From contig JADWOT020001561.1 in NCBI GenBank assembly GCA_036345935.2, forward strand, positions 895,592-959,591: a stretch of 64,000 nt of DNA, given 5' to 3'. The position numbers and the translations under genes are program-made. Below are positions 36,201-47,926 of the stretch, piece after piece. Source of the DNA: Taenia hydatigena. Lineage: Eukaryota > Platyhelminthes > Cestoda > Cyclophyllidea > Taeniidae. Below the pieces are notes generated by a model. That model saw nothing but the letters and a program-made list of their open reading frames with translations, was not told where the DNA came from and made no database searches. Each line of letters opens with the position of its first letter. Position 1 is the stretch's first letter.

Positions 36201-39200
36201 TAGTAAGTGAGCATTTATAACCATAGATGAAGCGTTTAATATTTTGCTGCGGAAGAAAGGAAAGCTCTTATTGTCAACCCTGTTAAAGATTTGGAAAGTT
36301 AGGGTGAGTTTCTTTGAGCGACAATGAATGAGCACACGGAGGGAATAAATATTACAGTCGATGCTAAATATGCGACCATTGTACACTGGAGAAGTTTAAA
36401 TACTTATTTAGGTAAACAATAAATGCTGATCATGAAGGCTAGAGAATGAATACAAATTTGGTCTTCGTGACAGGTCAAGCGTGAGTGGAGGTCAGGTATT
36501 TAAGGCTATAGCTACGGCTACCCACCTGCTCTAAGTTAATTTGACTAAGGGGTAGTGAGTTGAGTTGTGTCAGGTGTCTCCAGGACTCATTAGTCCTCTG
36601 TAATCTAAAACCAAAATTCTTTTCTTCCTAATGGTTCGGCCAGTGGTGGATAAGGAAGACAATTCTTCCAAATGTTATAACTTTTACCGCAGGCCCTTTG
36701 AAAAGGTTAAGTGTTATGCAAGTACTTAAAATAAAACTTACAATTCACTTTTCAGCGGCAAATGCTACTTATAAACATTTCAGTATGTAGGACCTGCGTA
36801 CTCGCTACTAAAAACCAAATGAAATTGCTGGAAAAAAGGGAAAGACTGAACGTACCTGATCAAAGAAGGGACAGTTGTTTAAGGCTTAGCCAACCCATGT
36901 GCTCCCTTCACAATGTAGCTGTTAAGGATTGTAGTGCTCATATGGATTGGCCTTTCTGGGTGCTCAGTGCTCCCCTTTCTGCACCACAAGTTACATGAAA
37001 ATGGCAATTGGCTATGCGTTTGGGCCTAAATTTACTTTTGTAGGTGTTTATCTGTTGGCGGGTAGATGTAAGGTCAAGTGGAAAGATTCACCTTTACATC
37101 CAAAGACCTCAGACAATTACGTTTTGTGCTTAAAATTACACTCCTACATCGCCTGTTGAAGGTGGCCAACAACTCACTTTGTTCACAGTCTCTATATTTG
37201 CGAAGCAATTCAGTAAGGTTATGGAGTTTTTCTTTGCAAGACAAAATAACAAACTATAGCTCTCACCATTTCCATAAACAGCAGAGTAAGTGTACTACTG
37301 TTTAATTTCCTTCAAGCTATTCTAGAACCGCTTCCTGATCTTTGGTGATAGAGGTGCCGGAGCATGGTACCAATAGAACTTTTCGCACAAAATAATGAGG
37401 CTTAAATTGTGATTTCTTTGGATTATTCAGTGAACTCTTCATGTCATGCCATCCGGAGGATACGGGTGTCCATGAACTTTCTCCTGATGGTGTGTGACTT
37501 AAAGATGTGCAAGAAAGCCCGATTCTTCGGAAATAGTCGAACTCTGATCTCGTCACTGACACTGACAGTCAGACTTTTTTATCGTTCCATATAAGCTACG
37601 TTCGTCTGGTTGCACGCCTGAGTGGGTGGTTGGTGATCACGTGATGAAGCATTCCATTCCACCAACACCTTTGTCTTATCCCTTTGCAAACAACACGACG
37701 ACGGACCTTTTTATAGTAGCATAGCGGTAGCCGCATAATGTGCCAGATAAGAGAAACCTGAGGCCGTCAAAGTTGTGATATGACGATTTGTGTTTGAAGG
37801 AAACAGTGGCAAGGCGAATGCACCGAAGTGATGATGGATGAAGAGCTCCCTCCTTATTTTCTCACCATCCTGATCAGTTGTGGTGCCCCAAGTCTTCACC
37901 AAAGTTGGGAGAACAGACTTCCCTGCTGTAAGGATGATTTGGAAGACCATTTGCATGACCCGAAGGCCAAACGAAATATCAAATGACTGCATGACCCTTC
38001 TGCCCTTTTGAGCTTCGTCCCTGGCTATCCCTTTGGTTAATCTCTCACATCATAGTAAGCACTTAAGAAAACCGACGAGCCAGTAAAAATAGTCTTTTAG
38101 CTTCCCTTTATGTGAGAAGTCCGTTGGTTCCAACATCACAGATGCATCTTGACGGCATTGGAGAAGAGAGGAATGCGCTGGCTCCGCACTGCCCAATACG
38201 AGAACATTTCTTATGCCACCCTCTGGTAGTCAGGAGATTGACGTTTAATAGAGAACGCCATCTAAAATGGCTTTAGAAGGCCAACATCTTCAATTTCTCC
38301 CTCTCCATGCCGCTTGACCTTCATTTTATTGCTGGACAGCTGCCGGTAGAGACGTGGATGAAGCGCTGCTTCGGTTGTTGACAGCATTCCAGCGGAACAC
38401 GGGGTTAGGGTGGCTACCATAGGCGGACGTCATCTTTAATCCTTTATCATAGCGATCATTCACAGCAGTTGCCCTTCTTTAGGGAATTTAGGGGTCTGAC
38501 ATTCAGTCACAAAAAACAGAAAACGGCTTGCCACTGCCGTTAATGTTGGCGTCCCGAGTCTTCACCAAGGTTATGCAAGATCAAAGCAGCATGAAAGTGC
38601 AGGCTCCCTTTCGAGTAATATTTTACTTCCACCATAGCTTCTTTCCAAAGGAATATGACATTGAAGCCGATGCTACCGTCCAGATAGTGGATTTCATCAA
38701 AGCGCATTTTCTTGCTAGATAGAACGGTTAAACGAAAAAAACGTGATTGAGAATTTTATGTGAATTGGTTGAGAAAGCTTCTTCCCTCCTGTGATAGTAA
38801 GCGATCCAAGTGAGTAAGGAACTGTTTGAGAATATCTTCCCCCCTCCCTCCCTCCCTTATTACACCTTTTGTGTCGGAATCTATCCTCAAGGCCAAAATT
38901 CATAAACCACACTGACTCTGATTACAAACATGAATGAAAGCTCCTCAGGAGTAGAAGTAATTAGTGAGCGTAATCTGAGTAAGCCTCCAAAACTGTAGAG
39001 TGATTCATTTATGGAGACCCGTTGAAAGTCAATTCTGCAAAATAATGTGTATTGTATCTGGTTTTAGCCTTACTAGGTTGGGAGACCTCAAATAAATACG
39101 TCATCAAAGGACCTACTGGTCAGCCATTATTCCACGTCGCTGAAGGTGAGTTTGCCCCTTCCATTTTCAATATTTACTTCCCATGCCGCGTAAACAATGG

Positions 39201-40589
39201 GAAAGTTTTTACTTAGAAAGCCTGGTTTAGTAAATAATTTTAGATAATGCACTTTAGTCGGTGACAAAACAAATCCCTCGTAAATGTGTTTACCTGCTAC
39301 TTTGACGGGCAATTTTCATTGGCTATTGTGCTCCCATCTTATTGGCTGTTTTGTTCGATTTCTATTGGTTGGTTAGAAATGCGGTACATTGTTGAGGCGA
39401 CTTCAGGAATGAGATTAGGAAGGATGTAAAAAAGGGGGTTTTGAAAGAAAAAAGCAGACATTAATAATCCAAAAGGCATCGGTGGTAGTGGAACAATGCA
39501 TGAGTGAGAGCATGGTTAAAAAATACCTTCAAAACACCCTCTTGTTACTGGCTTGCTCCGTTGCCTGGAGACATATCTCTTAGGACTTACAAAAATAAGA
39601 AAGGGGATAGAACTTTTTCAGAGGTGGGCCAAGACATCAGCGCCGCGTCAACAGCTCCCCTGTTATGCGCCTCCATATTTGAATCCGCTATTTGGCCAAA
39701 GACACCGAGGCTGTTATTTGTTTGGTTTGGGCTAACTTAAAGGGGGTCACCTTCGGCACGGGTTCTCCTCAAGTCTACTGCCTTTTGATTCATGATTTAT
39801 GGCGCATCTAACTCACCCACTCTCACATTATGCGCCTACGAGGAAATTCTACGAGGGAATTCTCCAGTGTTCGAAACCATCACCACGCACACGCTCTTTT
39901 AAAGGAAGGCAACACAGGAGGCACACACAGGTCACGATGTCAGATCGCTAACATGTAATGCAGTCGGCAGTCTAATTCCGTGTCATGTCCCGGTTGGACT
40001 TGTATGGTCTCCCAAAAGGCGAAGATGTGCGTCAATCTACTTTCCTCCCATTTTAAATCCGTGTTTCTTTAAATTGTGGTTGACCCCACGGGATGTGATT
40101 CAAGCTCGCCTCTAAAGGATTGGATTCAAATCAAAGTTCTGTGGTGCGCAAATTGCTTCTGTTTAAATTCTTCGAAGTGTATGCGAAGGCGACGCAGTAA
40201 CAGAAGATGTCGCCTGGAAATGGTTTGAATAATGAAACGGATTTTGGTGAAGGATTCTTTAAAATGTGAATGGTAGGGAGCGCTTAGAGGGAACCTTCTA
40301 CTTCGGATAATGATGAATCAAGCAAGCAGGTGAATCACGTGACAGAAGCCCTCCCCAATCCGCCTAACGCCTTGGTTTTCCATTTTTTCTGCGTGCCGAC
40401 AACGGTGTGGGCTTTATAATGACTTTGTCAGAAACTGGGACGTTGGGTTAACGGCGCCAGTGTCGGTGTGGGCGTTAACACTGGTAAACAATGATCCCAT
40501 GACACTCATCTGTGGTGGCTGAATTGGTTGCAACTTGTGTATGAAGGCCTAGTCGGGCTACATAGAACTTCAGAAGACTAAGGAGGTTT
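33271..40589 (+). repeat. Tandem duplication, right copy (7.3 kb)
   Basis: Second copy of the block, running from the N to AGGAGGTTT at 40589, after which unique scramblase sequence follows. It lacks the 786-bp block and about 37 bp near 37490 that are present in the left copy, and has other small indels. Coding parts are open in both copies. Confidence 0.95.
33302..34565 (+). pseudogene. Orphan DIS3L exons 7-10 (right copy)
   Basis: Exons at 33302-33576, 33767-33878, 33958-34242 and 34344-34565 copy DIS3L exons 7-10 without the upstream exons. I count about 13 base differences from the left copy in 894 coding bases; only three codons change an amino acid (V to I, G to S, K to R) and no stop or frameshift appears. 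A one-base deletion in the third intron opens a longer spurious reading frame across it. There is no start and no RNB core, so it cannot make a working nuclease alone. Confidence 0.8.
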
Positions 40590-43500
40590 CGCCACTTAGT
40601 CTTAAAATTCTGCGTCCGTTAACCGAAACAAGGATAGAGACGCATCATCCCCTGTAAAATCAATGCTATCTACCATTACTCCATGTGTCTGTATTTGTGT
40701 TAGAGTCAGGGATATGTTCGAGGCAATGCTGCAGCAACATTCGCTCCTTCTGCCTTCACGTGGTTGGACCAAGGGGTGTGGAGGTGGTGCGAATGCGTCG
40801 AAGCTTTCGTTGCGGTACCTGCATGCCCTCCTGGCATGTCTGCTGTTGCTGCTTCTGGAACTGCGAGCCCACTAGCTGCAAGTCGGACGATGACAACTGT
40901 TGCTTTCGTTGCCTTCGAGGCTTCATGCAGACCGTCGTCTTAGAGACGCCAACAGGAGAAATCGTCGGTAAAGTTCAAGAGGAGTAAGTACTGGCCCTTA
41001 TAAAAAGGCATTTCTCTTGGTTATTTGAGTCGCCAATATAGCGCCTAATCCCTTCTATTCGTTTAGCTAAATTTGAGCTCTCTTGTTGTTGGCCAATGGG
41101 GGAAGGAACGCTATGTAGCCCACCAATTGGATGCGAGATTGTAGTTGAACCAACCAAACGCATGTATCAGTCAGATCTAGAATTACTTTGATCACTTTAG
41201 TGTAAATTCAGGTAGCCTTTGTCCTATCTTTTAAAATAAGGAAGAGGCTTAACACAAATGACACTCTTTTCAAGATTCTGTACTAAATCTCATGCAATGA
41301 AATAAAGAACTAAAAGGGATGGACTGAAAATTTTCACCTCGAGTGTATTGAGTCCTCAGATTGTAACCACCTAAGACGGGGGTCCAGTGCTGAAAGACCG
41401 GAGTTTGGAGCGAAAATTGACGATAACCGTTTGTGGTCGGTTGAACGTGTAAAGCAGTCTGGAAAACTCAAGCCTATCACACTTTGGGTCACGTGTACTT
41501 CAAGACGATAGTAAGGTGGCTCTGTCAGAAAAAAAACTTGTGATTAGGCACAATATTTGCTCACGCGAAGCGGGTGAGCTTTGGGGGATGCATATCACCA
41601 ATTACATCCACCCACTCATCCATTCATCCATCAATCAACCATCAGGAAGGTAGGACTGGTTTTTTTTATTCAAGCGATGTTCCGACGCTTGTCATTGCAG
41701 AGACCTGCTTACCCCTTCTTTATCCTTCCTCTCTGTTAGTTCTTTCGGCTGTCAGTAAGCTGAATCTACTCCAAATCTAGTGAAATCATGAGTGTCACTT
41801 CCACATCCCTTGTTTATAAAGACACATCTAGACGGGTAGCTGTTTCGCATGGCTAGGAAGAGGATTTATGTACATGGAGTTTAATTACACAGAGCTAGAC
41901 GAATCGCAATGGGAAGAGGTTTCTCCATTTGCGTCCTAATGAATGCGGGCGATGCCATTGCTTCTTTACGTCCACGTCGATGTGGAATGTGTTGAGATCC
42001 ACAGCACAAATGACCGCATCATTGGCAGACAACCAAACCATTGCCGTCTCAACTTCTTCCACCTACACTCCAAAAACTCCGCCGTATATTTAGGTTTGCC
42101 AGATGATTACTCGGCTAACTGATGATGCAATTCGGACTTTTCAATTCAACACTGCGTAAATGAAAGATTCTCTCACTATCCCATCCCACATCTCCAAGAT
42201 TAGCACCAACTTGCCTCCAGTTCGTGTCGTGGAATGCATGTGTAATTATCTCCCTGCTTGACAGGGAGAAAAACCTGCTAAGACTAGTTGCTAGGTTGGA
42301 GAGAATTCCCATCGTCAGCCATGGCGTGCAGCACTGAACCTCCTTCCTGTCGCAAATAGTAACCCGCAAGGAGGTTTTTGCTGTGTAATTGGTAGTAAGA
42401 CGTTGCCCTACTTCATCGGCTCCATTTCTAACATCTTCAAATGGTTATCATCTTCTATTTACATTTGATAACCCCTTACGAAGGCGACTGGACGGTGGAA
42501 AAGGGGGCGAGGCATAGGTGAGTGGCAAGGACTAGATTATCCTCGTCTAGACTTAGTGTTTCGTAATAAGCGGTCTTCGGGAGGAAACAGTTGCTAACGC
42601 TGTAGAGGCCAAACCCTTCATAATTTGATGGGCTTGTGTGACAGGAGGCAGAGATTGAACGGATGCTGTTTTGTCGAAGTGATACAGTCTCTTTTGAAAC
42701 GGCCTTTGATGACGAAATCGTGGCACAATGGGGCAAGAATACCACCTTTTTCCAGCAAATATTGTTGCAACCGATGCTCCCGCTTCTCTGTATTGCTTTG
42801 AACTCCTCCCAATCCATCCGGTTTTGGAAACCGTATCCATCTACTCATCCATCTATCTTTTTCATCCGCTCATTCATCCAAGCGTTTGTCTTATGCCTAT
42901 CCATCTCTTCACACCGTTTCCATCCATCCATCCATCCAAACGTCCATCGTTCCTTTCCGTATCCATCCTTTCATCCTTCCATCTTGTGTCCATTCATCCA
43001 TCCATCCATCCATCCAACAATTCACTCACCCGTCCATCCCGTATCCATCTGTCTATCCATCCATCTAGGCTACATCCATCCCATGTCCATCCATCTATCA
43101 ATCCATCCGTGCACCCACCTCCTCATTCTTCCGTTCAATATCCGTCCATCCATTCAAGCATCCATCCATCCTGCATCCCTGCACCTAAGGCGTATCCATC
43201 TTCCCTCTCTCTCTCTCTCTATTCACCCACCCGTCCATCCACCCATTCGTCCTCCATTCACTAGCCATCCATGCATTCATCCACTCGTCCATCCTTCCAA
43301 TCCGTATCCATCCGTTTATCTCCATCCATTCGAACAAGCCAGTCTTTAACATTCGTTTTACCAATTATCCTTTTCTTGCATTGTTGGGATGCTGAGAATT
43401 ATTTAAATCCTCATTGACTTGTGTGACGAGACAGGTGGAGTTGGCATTGACAACGCATGCTCCACCTCTTAACTGAATTTGCTTTGTTTTTTTTGAGATG

Positions 43501-44697
43501 GCTTTATTCAAAATTTTCGCACCTTTGTAATGCCTTTTTACCAATTATTATCTAAACACATTGAATTGTACCTTTTTTTTACCGAAAAAAAATTACAGAC
43601 CAACATGGGCAGTGCCGACATGGAGTATTGTGGATGGCGAGGGACATTTGATATTGCGAATAACTGGACCGCCGCCGTGGTACTTCATCTGTCTTCCCAC
43701 GGCTTTCGGCTTGTGCAGAGACCACCTGCAATTCAAGGTTACTCCACTCCCCTCCTCATCCCCATCTTGCATTAGTAACTGCCACTTTTAGTCAAAGACT
43801 TTGGGGACTTGCTCCGAAATTCACACTTCCTAAGTCACAAACATATCAGAGGTGGATTGGTAGTTAGTTCTCCATCGAAGCCGTGCAAAAGTCGCCTCAT
43901 GGGAATAATGGCGCGGACTCATGAAACAACCGCTTAAGCGATGCTTGACCATCCAAAACTACACTAAGAGACGATTGCCTTTCACTGGGTACAACCCTGA
44001 CGACTGACAAAGAAGGTAGAAAGTTCATGCACGAAGCAATCTTACGTGATGAGCATGAATTGGCCGTCCATGGAAGCATTTTTGCCCAAGTTAGTGAAAA
44101 AAAAACAAGCTACTATTAAAGCTATGCATCGTAAGGTTTAGCCAAAGATGATGAAATGCTTACCAAAGTGTTTGAATTGAAGAAGAGACATTTGCTCCCC
44201 ATGTTTCGCACTAGCACGCACCCACTTTGTAGACCCAACAAATTACTTTCGGCAGAAATGCCGATCCACCGCTTAGGTAATGCAATGCATTCCCTTTTTG
44301 TCTTGCAAATTTTAGTTAATGTCCGCCGACGGTACATCACAACTTGGCACAATTCAGAAGCAGTGGTCCGGTTTCCTACGCGAGTTACTCACCGACGCTG
44401 ATAACTTTTCAGTAACATGTGAGTTTTAAGATCATGCAGTGCTGAGTTTTGCGTGTGTCATGCACACGGCTTCATCAATCAGTATTCACTTCGCTTTTTG
44501 TTGTTGTTTTTAGTCCCTTGTGATTTGGATTCACGGGCAAAAATGTTGGTTCTGTGTGCCGCATTCCTTCTGGTATGGATTGCATTAAATTCACTTTAAA
44601 TCATTTTGATGCAAAGTAGACTTTAAGCAATGCTTGGTTTTATTTTCCATTATAGGACTTCATGCACTTTGAAAATAATCGGCAACATGCTTCGTAG
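35055..44697 (+). CDS. PLSCR: Phospholipid scramblase, 8 exons
   Basis: Membrane protein of the scramblase family, linked to Ca2+-dependent lipid movement across bilayers. Exons: 35055-35162, 35911-36043, 39068-39145, 40704-40983, 43599-43737, 44316-44418, 44514-44572 and 44656-44697; phases agree, about 313 residues (human PLSCR1 about 318). Landmarks: a short Pro/Asn-rich N-terminus, GEGLECLLGVDKVWIQQKVE, WETSNKYVIKGPTGQ, CSRQCCSNIRSF, a Cys-rich cluster (CGTCMP, HVCCCCFWNC, CCFRC) likely palmitoylated, TPTGEIVGKVQ, TIQKQWSGFLRELLTDADNF with the EF-hand-like DADNF, and a C-terminal membrane helix CDLDSRAKMLVLCAAFLLDF. The Cys cluster is longer than in human PLSCR1. Exons 1-3 are those of the right duplicate copy; the left copy could supply them equally well. 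Confidence 0.9.
41000..42834 (+). other. Scramblase intron 4, unrecognised sequence
   Basis: Part of the 2.6-kb intron between scramblase exons 4 and 5. Short open frames occur on both strands (for example 42115-42369 and 42476-42848, minus), but none shows a family motif or splice-supported exon. It may contain old transposon debris; I cannot identify any. Confidence 0.3.
42835..43345 (+). repeat. CATC/CATCC satellite in scramblase intron 4
   Basis: About 500 bases of imperfect CCAT/CATCC units on the plus strand, with a short (CT)n run near 43207-43221. It gives an artificial open frame of HPSIHPSI-like repeats in more than one frame. It is fresher than the related array in the ELYS intron and, like it, is CATC-rich on the sense strand of its host gene. 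Confidence 0.85.
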
Positions 44698-44991
44698 GGC
44701 TCGAAGACGTTGGACTCTGACTTTCTACAGCAAAATGGTGTCACCTCTTTCTCTTAAATGTTATTTTACATGTGTAATTCGCTACTTAACTTTATTATTC
44801 ACAGACAATTAATTATTCCTGAAAGTGTGTAGTTGAGCAGATTGTTCAGGGAGTTTGTCCTACACCCACATCTCACGTGTGCTCTACGCAACCGGTTGTG
44901 TTGCTAATAAGACTGCTTTTGAGTCAGTCTACAAGAGCTTTATTTATTATTGTTTCATCTCAAATCGGCGTCAGGTCTTGAACAATATCAA
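44698..44991. other. Convergent 3' ends of scramblase and DNALI1
   Basis: Only 294 bases separate the stop codons of these converging genes, so their 3' UTRs must be short or overlap. A DNALI1 poly(A) signal lies at about 44939-44948. Confidence 0.6.
44939..44948 (-). promoter_or_regulatory. Poly(A) signal of DNALI1
   Basis: Overlapping AATAAATAAA on the minus strand about 45-50 nt past the DNALI1 stop codon, a canonical polyadenylation signal at a usual distance. Confidence 0.65.
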
Positions 44992-46543
44992 CTACTTTTT
45001 GGGATTTATTATCCCCTCTAGTTGGGTCTAAAAAGGCAAACAAAAACCATTCAGCCAATGAATAGGTACTGTGGATAAAATTAGCTCCTAATTCTACCTC
45101 AACACAAAAAACATTCTCACTTCTGCATGCAACTAAATATTTGGGTCAGATTAAGAGTCGTGAAGCGATCAAACTCACCTTTAATTGTTGATTATTCCTC
45201 TTGAGGAATTGAATTTCGTCCTGGTGTTTCTTCTCCTCCACCTGTCTCTGTTCGGCGGCGCGTTTCTCAATTTGTTCACATTTAGCTTTCAATTCATTCA
45301 CCTGCCTTTCTAAATCGCGCTTGTACGCCTCTAACTCGAGAATCTGTGATTTACCAATTGCATATGTTACCATGGTGACATTGTTGTCACTCCGCCGAAA
45401 TGGACGGCTTTGGTATTATAACTGATGCAAAATTTTAGAGAAAACGTTTGCACACCTCTTATACCTACCATGTGTCATAAACCACCACGAGAAAAATAAA
45501 TTTTTAAGAAACCATGGTTCGCAATAGCATAAAAGTAGCAGGAATTCTCTGGGAAACTTTGCATTGACAGCGCGCACCACACTCATTCGCTTTATAGCGA
45601 AAGTTGCAGCATATTAAGCAGTAACCAGCGACGATAAATTTAAGCAAAAAGCTTCGAAAAGCATACGATATATGAAACATCACCACTTATTTCTCAGGCA
45701 GCAAGCAATGTCAGTCTAATACATTCACAAAGCCTAGGCTTATTTGTAAATCGGACCACACCTTTGTGAGGTCCACAACTAACAATATTGGCAAGTTTTT
45801 CTAGGCTATTTGATGGCACAAGAAGAATCTTGGAATAATATAGGATTCATGCAAGTGCTGTATATGACTTGTGCTAAATCCCTATGTAACTTGGCAGGAG
45901 CTTACTTTCTTATCAAGTTCCGCTCTTCCCTGTTCAGCCTGCAAAGCCTTTCGCATGCCAAACGCAACACTAGATTCATAGAGCGTTTGGTATGCAGCAA
46001 TTGTCATTCTTATCTCATCCCTTACACGTAGAAGTAACAGACCCCTTTCAGTGCAATTGATAGTTACTTGACGAATGAGCTCGTCAAAGACTTGTGAGTA
46101 TAGTTCACGCCGAACAGGACAAATACCAGTTTCTCGGGCTTGACGTTGCTGAAGGCGTCTGTCTAATTCCTCCTGAAGGTTAACAACGTCAAGCCGAGTG
46201 GCTGGTGTACTGGACACTTGTTGAATCCACAGCTGATTATTATCTGTCCATTCTCTTATCAGATTATAGGCTTCGAAAATACCCTACCTTGGAGGTAGGA
46301 TTGAATTTAGTATCTCATCAGTTTGCTTGCTTTTGGCATCACACGGAGGGTTAGTACAAGGCTTGAGCCCAGAAGAAGGCACTGGTCCAGCATCTTGCAC
46401 ACCCAATCGAGTGCTCTTAATGGGAGGCCCCTAAATACTTAAAGCACATACAGCTATCTAACATTTGGGGTTTTGTTGTCCTGTTTTTTGCTAATAAGTA
46501 CAGGAACGTCATATTTTACTAGAGACACATTTGGCGGGAGCAT
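44992..46543 (-). CDS. DNALI1: Axonemal dynein light intermediate polypeptide 1 (p28)
   Basis: Light chain of ciliary inner-arm dyneins, needed for cilia and sperm flagella. Exons: 46543-46463, 46430-46288, 46254-45906, 45343-45179 and 45027-44992; phases agree, 257 residues (human 258). Near-identity to the family is visible: MLPPNVSLVKYDVPVL, DEILNSILPPREW, LWIQQVSSTPATRLDVV, QQRQARETGICPVRRELYSQ, ERGLLLLRVRDEIRMTIAAY, QTLYESSVAFGMRKALQAEQ, the C-terminal coiled coil (LERQVNELKAKCEQIEKR) and the end TQLEGIINPKK. The first two introns are only 32 and 33 nt, and the later ones about 560 and 150 nt. The first donor, GTTAGA, is weak, but the phase and the protein match support it. Confidence 0.95.
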
Positions 46544-47140
46544 AATTTCGTAAGCTCGGTCGATCAAGTATCTAACATACTTCTCACATATGATTAGATT
46601 AAACACTTTGAGGACGAATAAGATACCAAGCGTAGTTTTCGCGACCCTTTCTGCCAAAAATCACAACCTCAAAGCTCGATAGAGTTTTTCTATAGTAAAT
46701 TAATTAAAAGTTAATCGTAATCATAAAATGCCTAAAAAGTACAAGGATCCGAATGATTTCTCGTGCAACAGAAATTAACTAGAAAAGGAAACTTAACGTC
46801 TCTTTTGTATCTAATTGAAAAAATTAAAAATTAAAAACAATTAAGTGATTTAATGCGCTTGTTATTTGTTTAGCACTGAGTTTTGGTTATGTGCCACTTG
46901 TTCTCACTTTGAACACAATTGGGTGACGTGGGATCTAAGTTATGCCAATAGCCCCGATTTTTCTGTATGCCTAATATACGTATGTTTTATCCGAATATTA
47001 GGCCTTCATTTGGGTCAGTAAAGGTCTAAGAGAGTTGCATTGGTGTCAGTGAGGAGCGAAGCGATGTCAATGTACATCAGTATCGACTTATTCTGCCGTT
47101 TGATAAACCTTAGTAGGACTGAAGAAGTGCATATAATTTT
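46544..47140. other. Upstream of DNALI1, no recognised gene
   Basis: About 600 AT-rich bases between the DNALI1 start and the LTR cluster; presumably the DNALI1 promoter. No coding or repeat signal is recognised. Confidence 0.4.
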
Positions 47141-47515
47141 TGTAGCGTCTCGAGACTCTCGAAGGCAAAAGAAGGCAAAATACTAAGGTAGAATATATAA
47201 ATTCAATGGCCAGAGAGAAATAAGCCGCTGGTGTAGCGTCCTGAGGCTCCCTTGAAGGCAAAAGAAGGCAGGATTCTTAGGTAGAATATTTATATTCACC
47301 GGACAGAGGGAAATGGTCCGCTGGCATGGCCCACAGGCCAGCCCACGCAGCTAGGGCAGTACGGTTACCTCTGTGACCTTGACAGAATCCGGCAGCACGA
47401 ACAGAAAAAATACTACAGCTGGCGTGGCTTGGAGGCTAGCTTACGTAGCTAGGGCAATGTGGTCACCTCTGTGATCCTGGCCGAAGTCGGTAGTTCAAAC
47501 AAACAAGGTGTTACA
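47141..47515 (-). repeat. Solo LTR interrupted by a second copy
   Basis: An LTR of the short family runs 47141-47231, is interrupted by another copy (47232-47417), and resumes at 47423 to end GTGTTACA at 47515. The 5 bases GCTGG before the break (47227-47231) are repeated after the insert (47418-47422). The outer copy has no clear target-site duplication of its own. Confidence 0.8.
47232..47417 (-). mobile_element. Nested solo LTR with 5-bp TSD (GCTGG)
   Basis: A 186-bp copy, from TGTAGCGTCC to TACTACA, inserted into the middle of an older copy and flanked by a perfect GCTGG duplication. Because the host sequence is the same repeat, both exact ends of the family unit are fixed without ambiguity. 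Confidence 0.9.
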
Positions 47516-47611
47516 GTCCCAATCACCTTTATTTCGCTAAATGAAAGTACATGCGCTCTGTTTGCTTAAGAAATATGCAGTTTTGCCTTTAAGAACGTCC
47601 CGAGATGCCAT

Positions 47612-47796
47612 TGTAGCGTCCCGAGGCTCCCTTAAGGCAAAAGAAGGCAAAGTGGCAGGATAGAATATATATATTCACCGGACAGAGGGAAAACGGCTGC
47701 TGGCGTGGCCCAGAGGCCAGCCCACACAGCTAGGGCAATATGGCCACCTCTGTGACCTTGACAGAAACCGGCAGCCCAAACAGATAAAGTACTACA
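47612..47796 (-). mobile_element. Solo LTR with 5-bp TSD (GCCAT)
   Basis: A 185-bp unit beginning TGTAGCGTCCCGAGG and ending AGTACTACA, flanked on both sides by GCCAT (47607-47611 and 47797-47801). With the nested copy this sets the family's target-site duplication at 5 bp. Confidence 0.9.
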
Positions 47797-47801
47797 GCCA
47801 T

Positions 47802-47926
47802 AGCTGTGTGGGCAGGTCTTCGGGCCGTGCCGGCAGCCTATATTCCTCTGTCCGTTGAATATATGTATTCTACCCTAGCATTCTGCCTTCTTTTGTCTTC
47901 GAGGGAGCCTCGGGACGCTGCAATAG
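47802..47926 (+). repeat. 5'-truncated LTR copy, opposite orientation
   Basis: Starts inside the unit (AGCTGTGTGGGCAGG) and continues through TTGAATATATGTATTC and TTCGAGGGAGCCTCGGGACG to GCTGCA. It lacks roughly the first third. Confidence 0.75.

Noticed and set aside
42663..43349. Long open frames of HPSIHPSI-type repeats
   Set aside because: They arise from the CATC satellite, which lacks stops in several frames; they lie in an intron and show no other coding feature.
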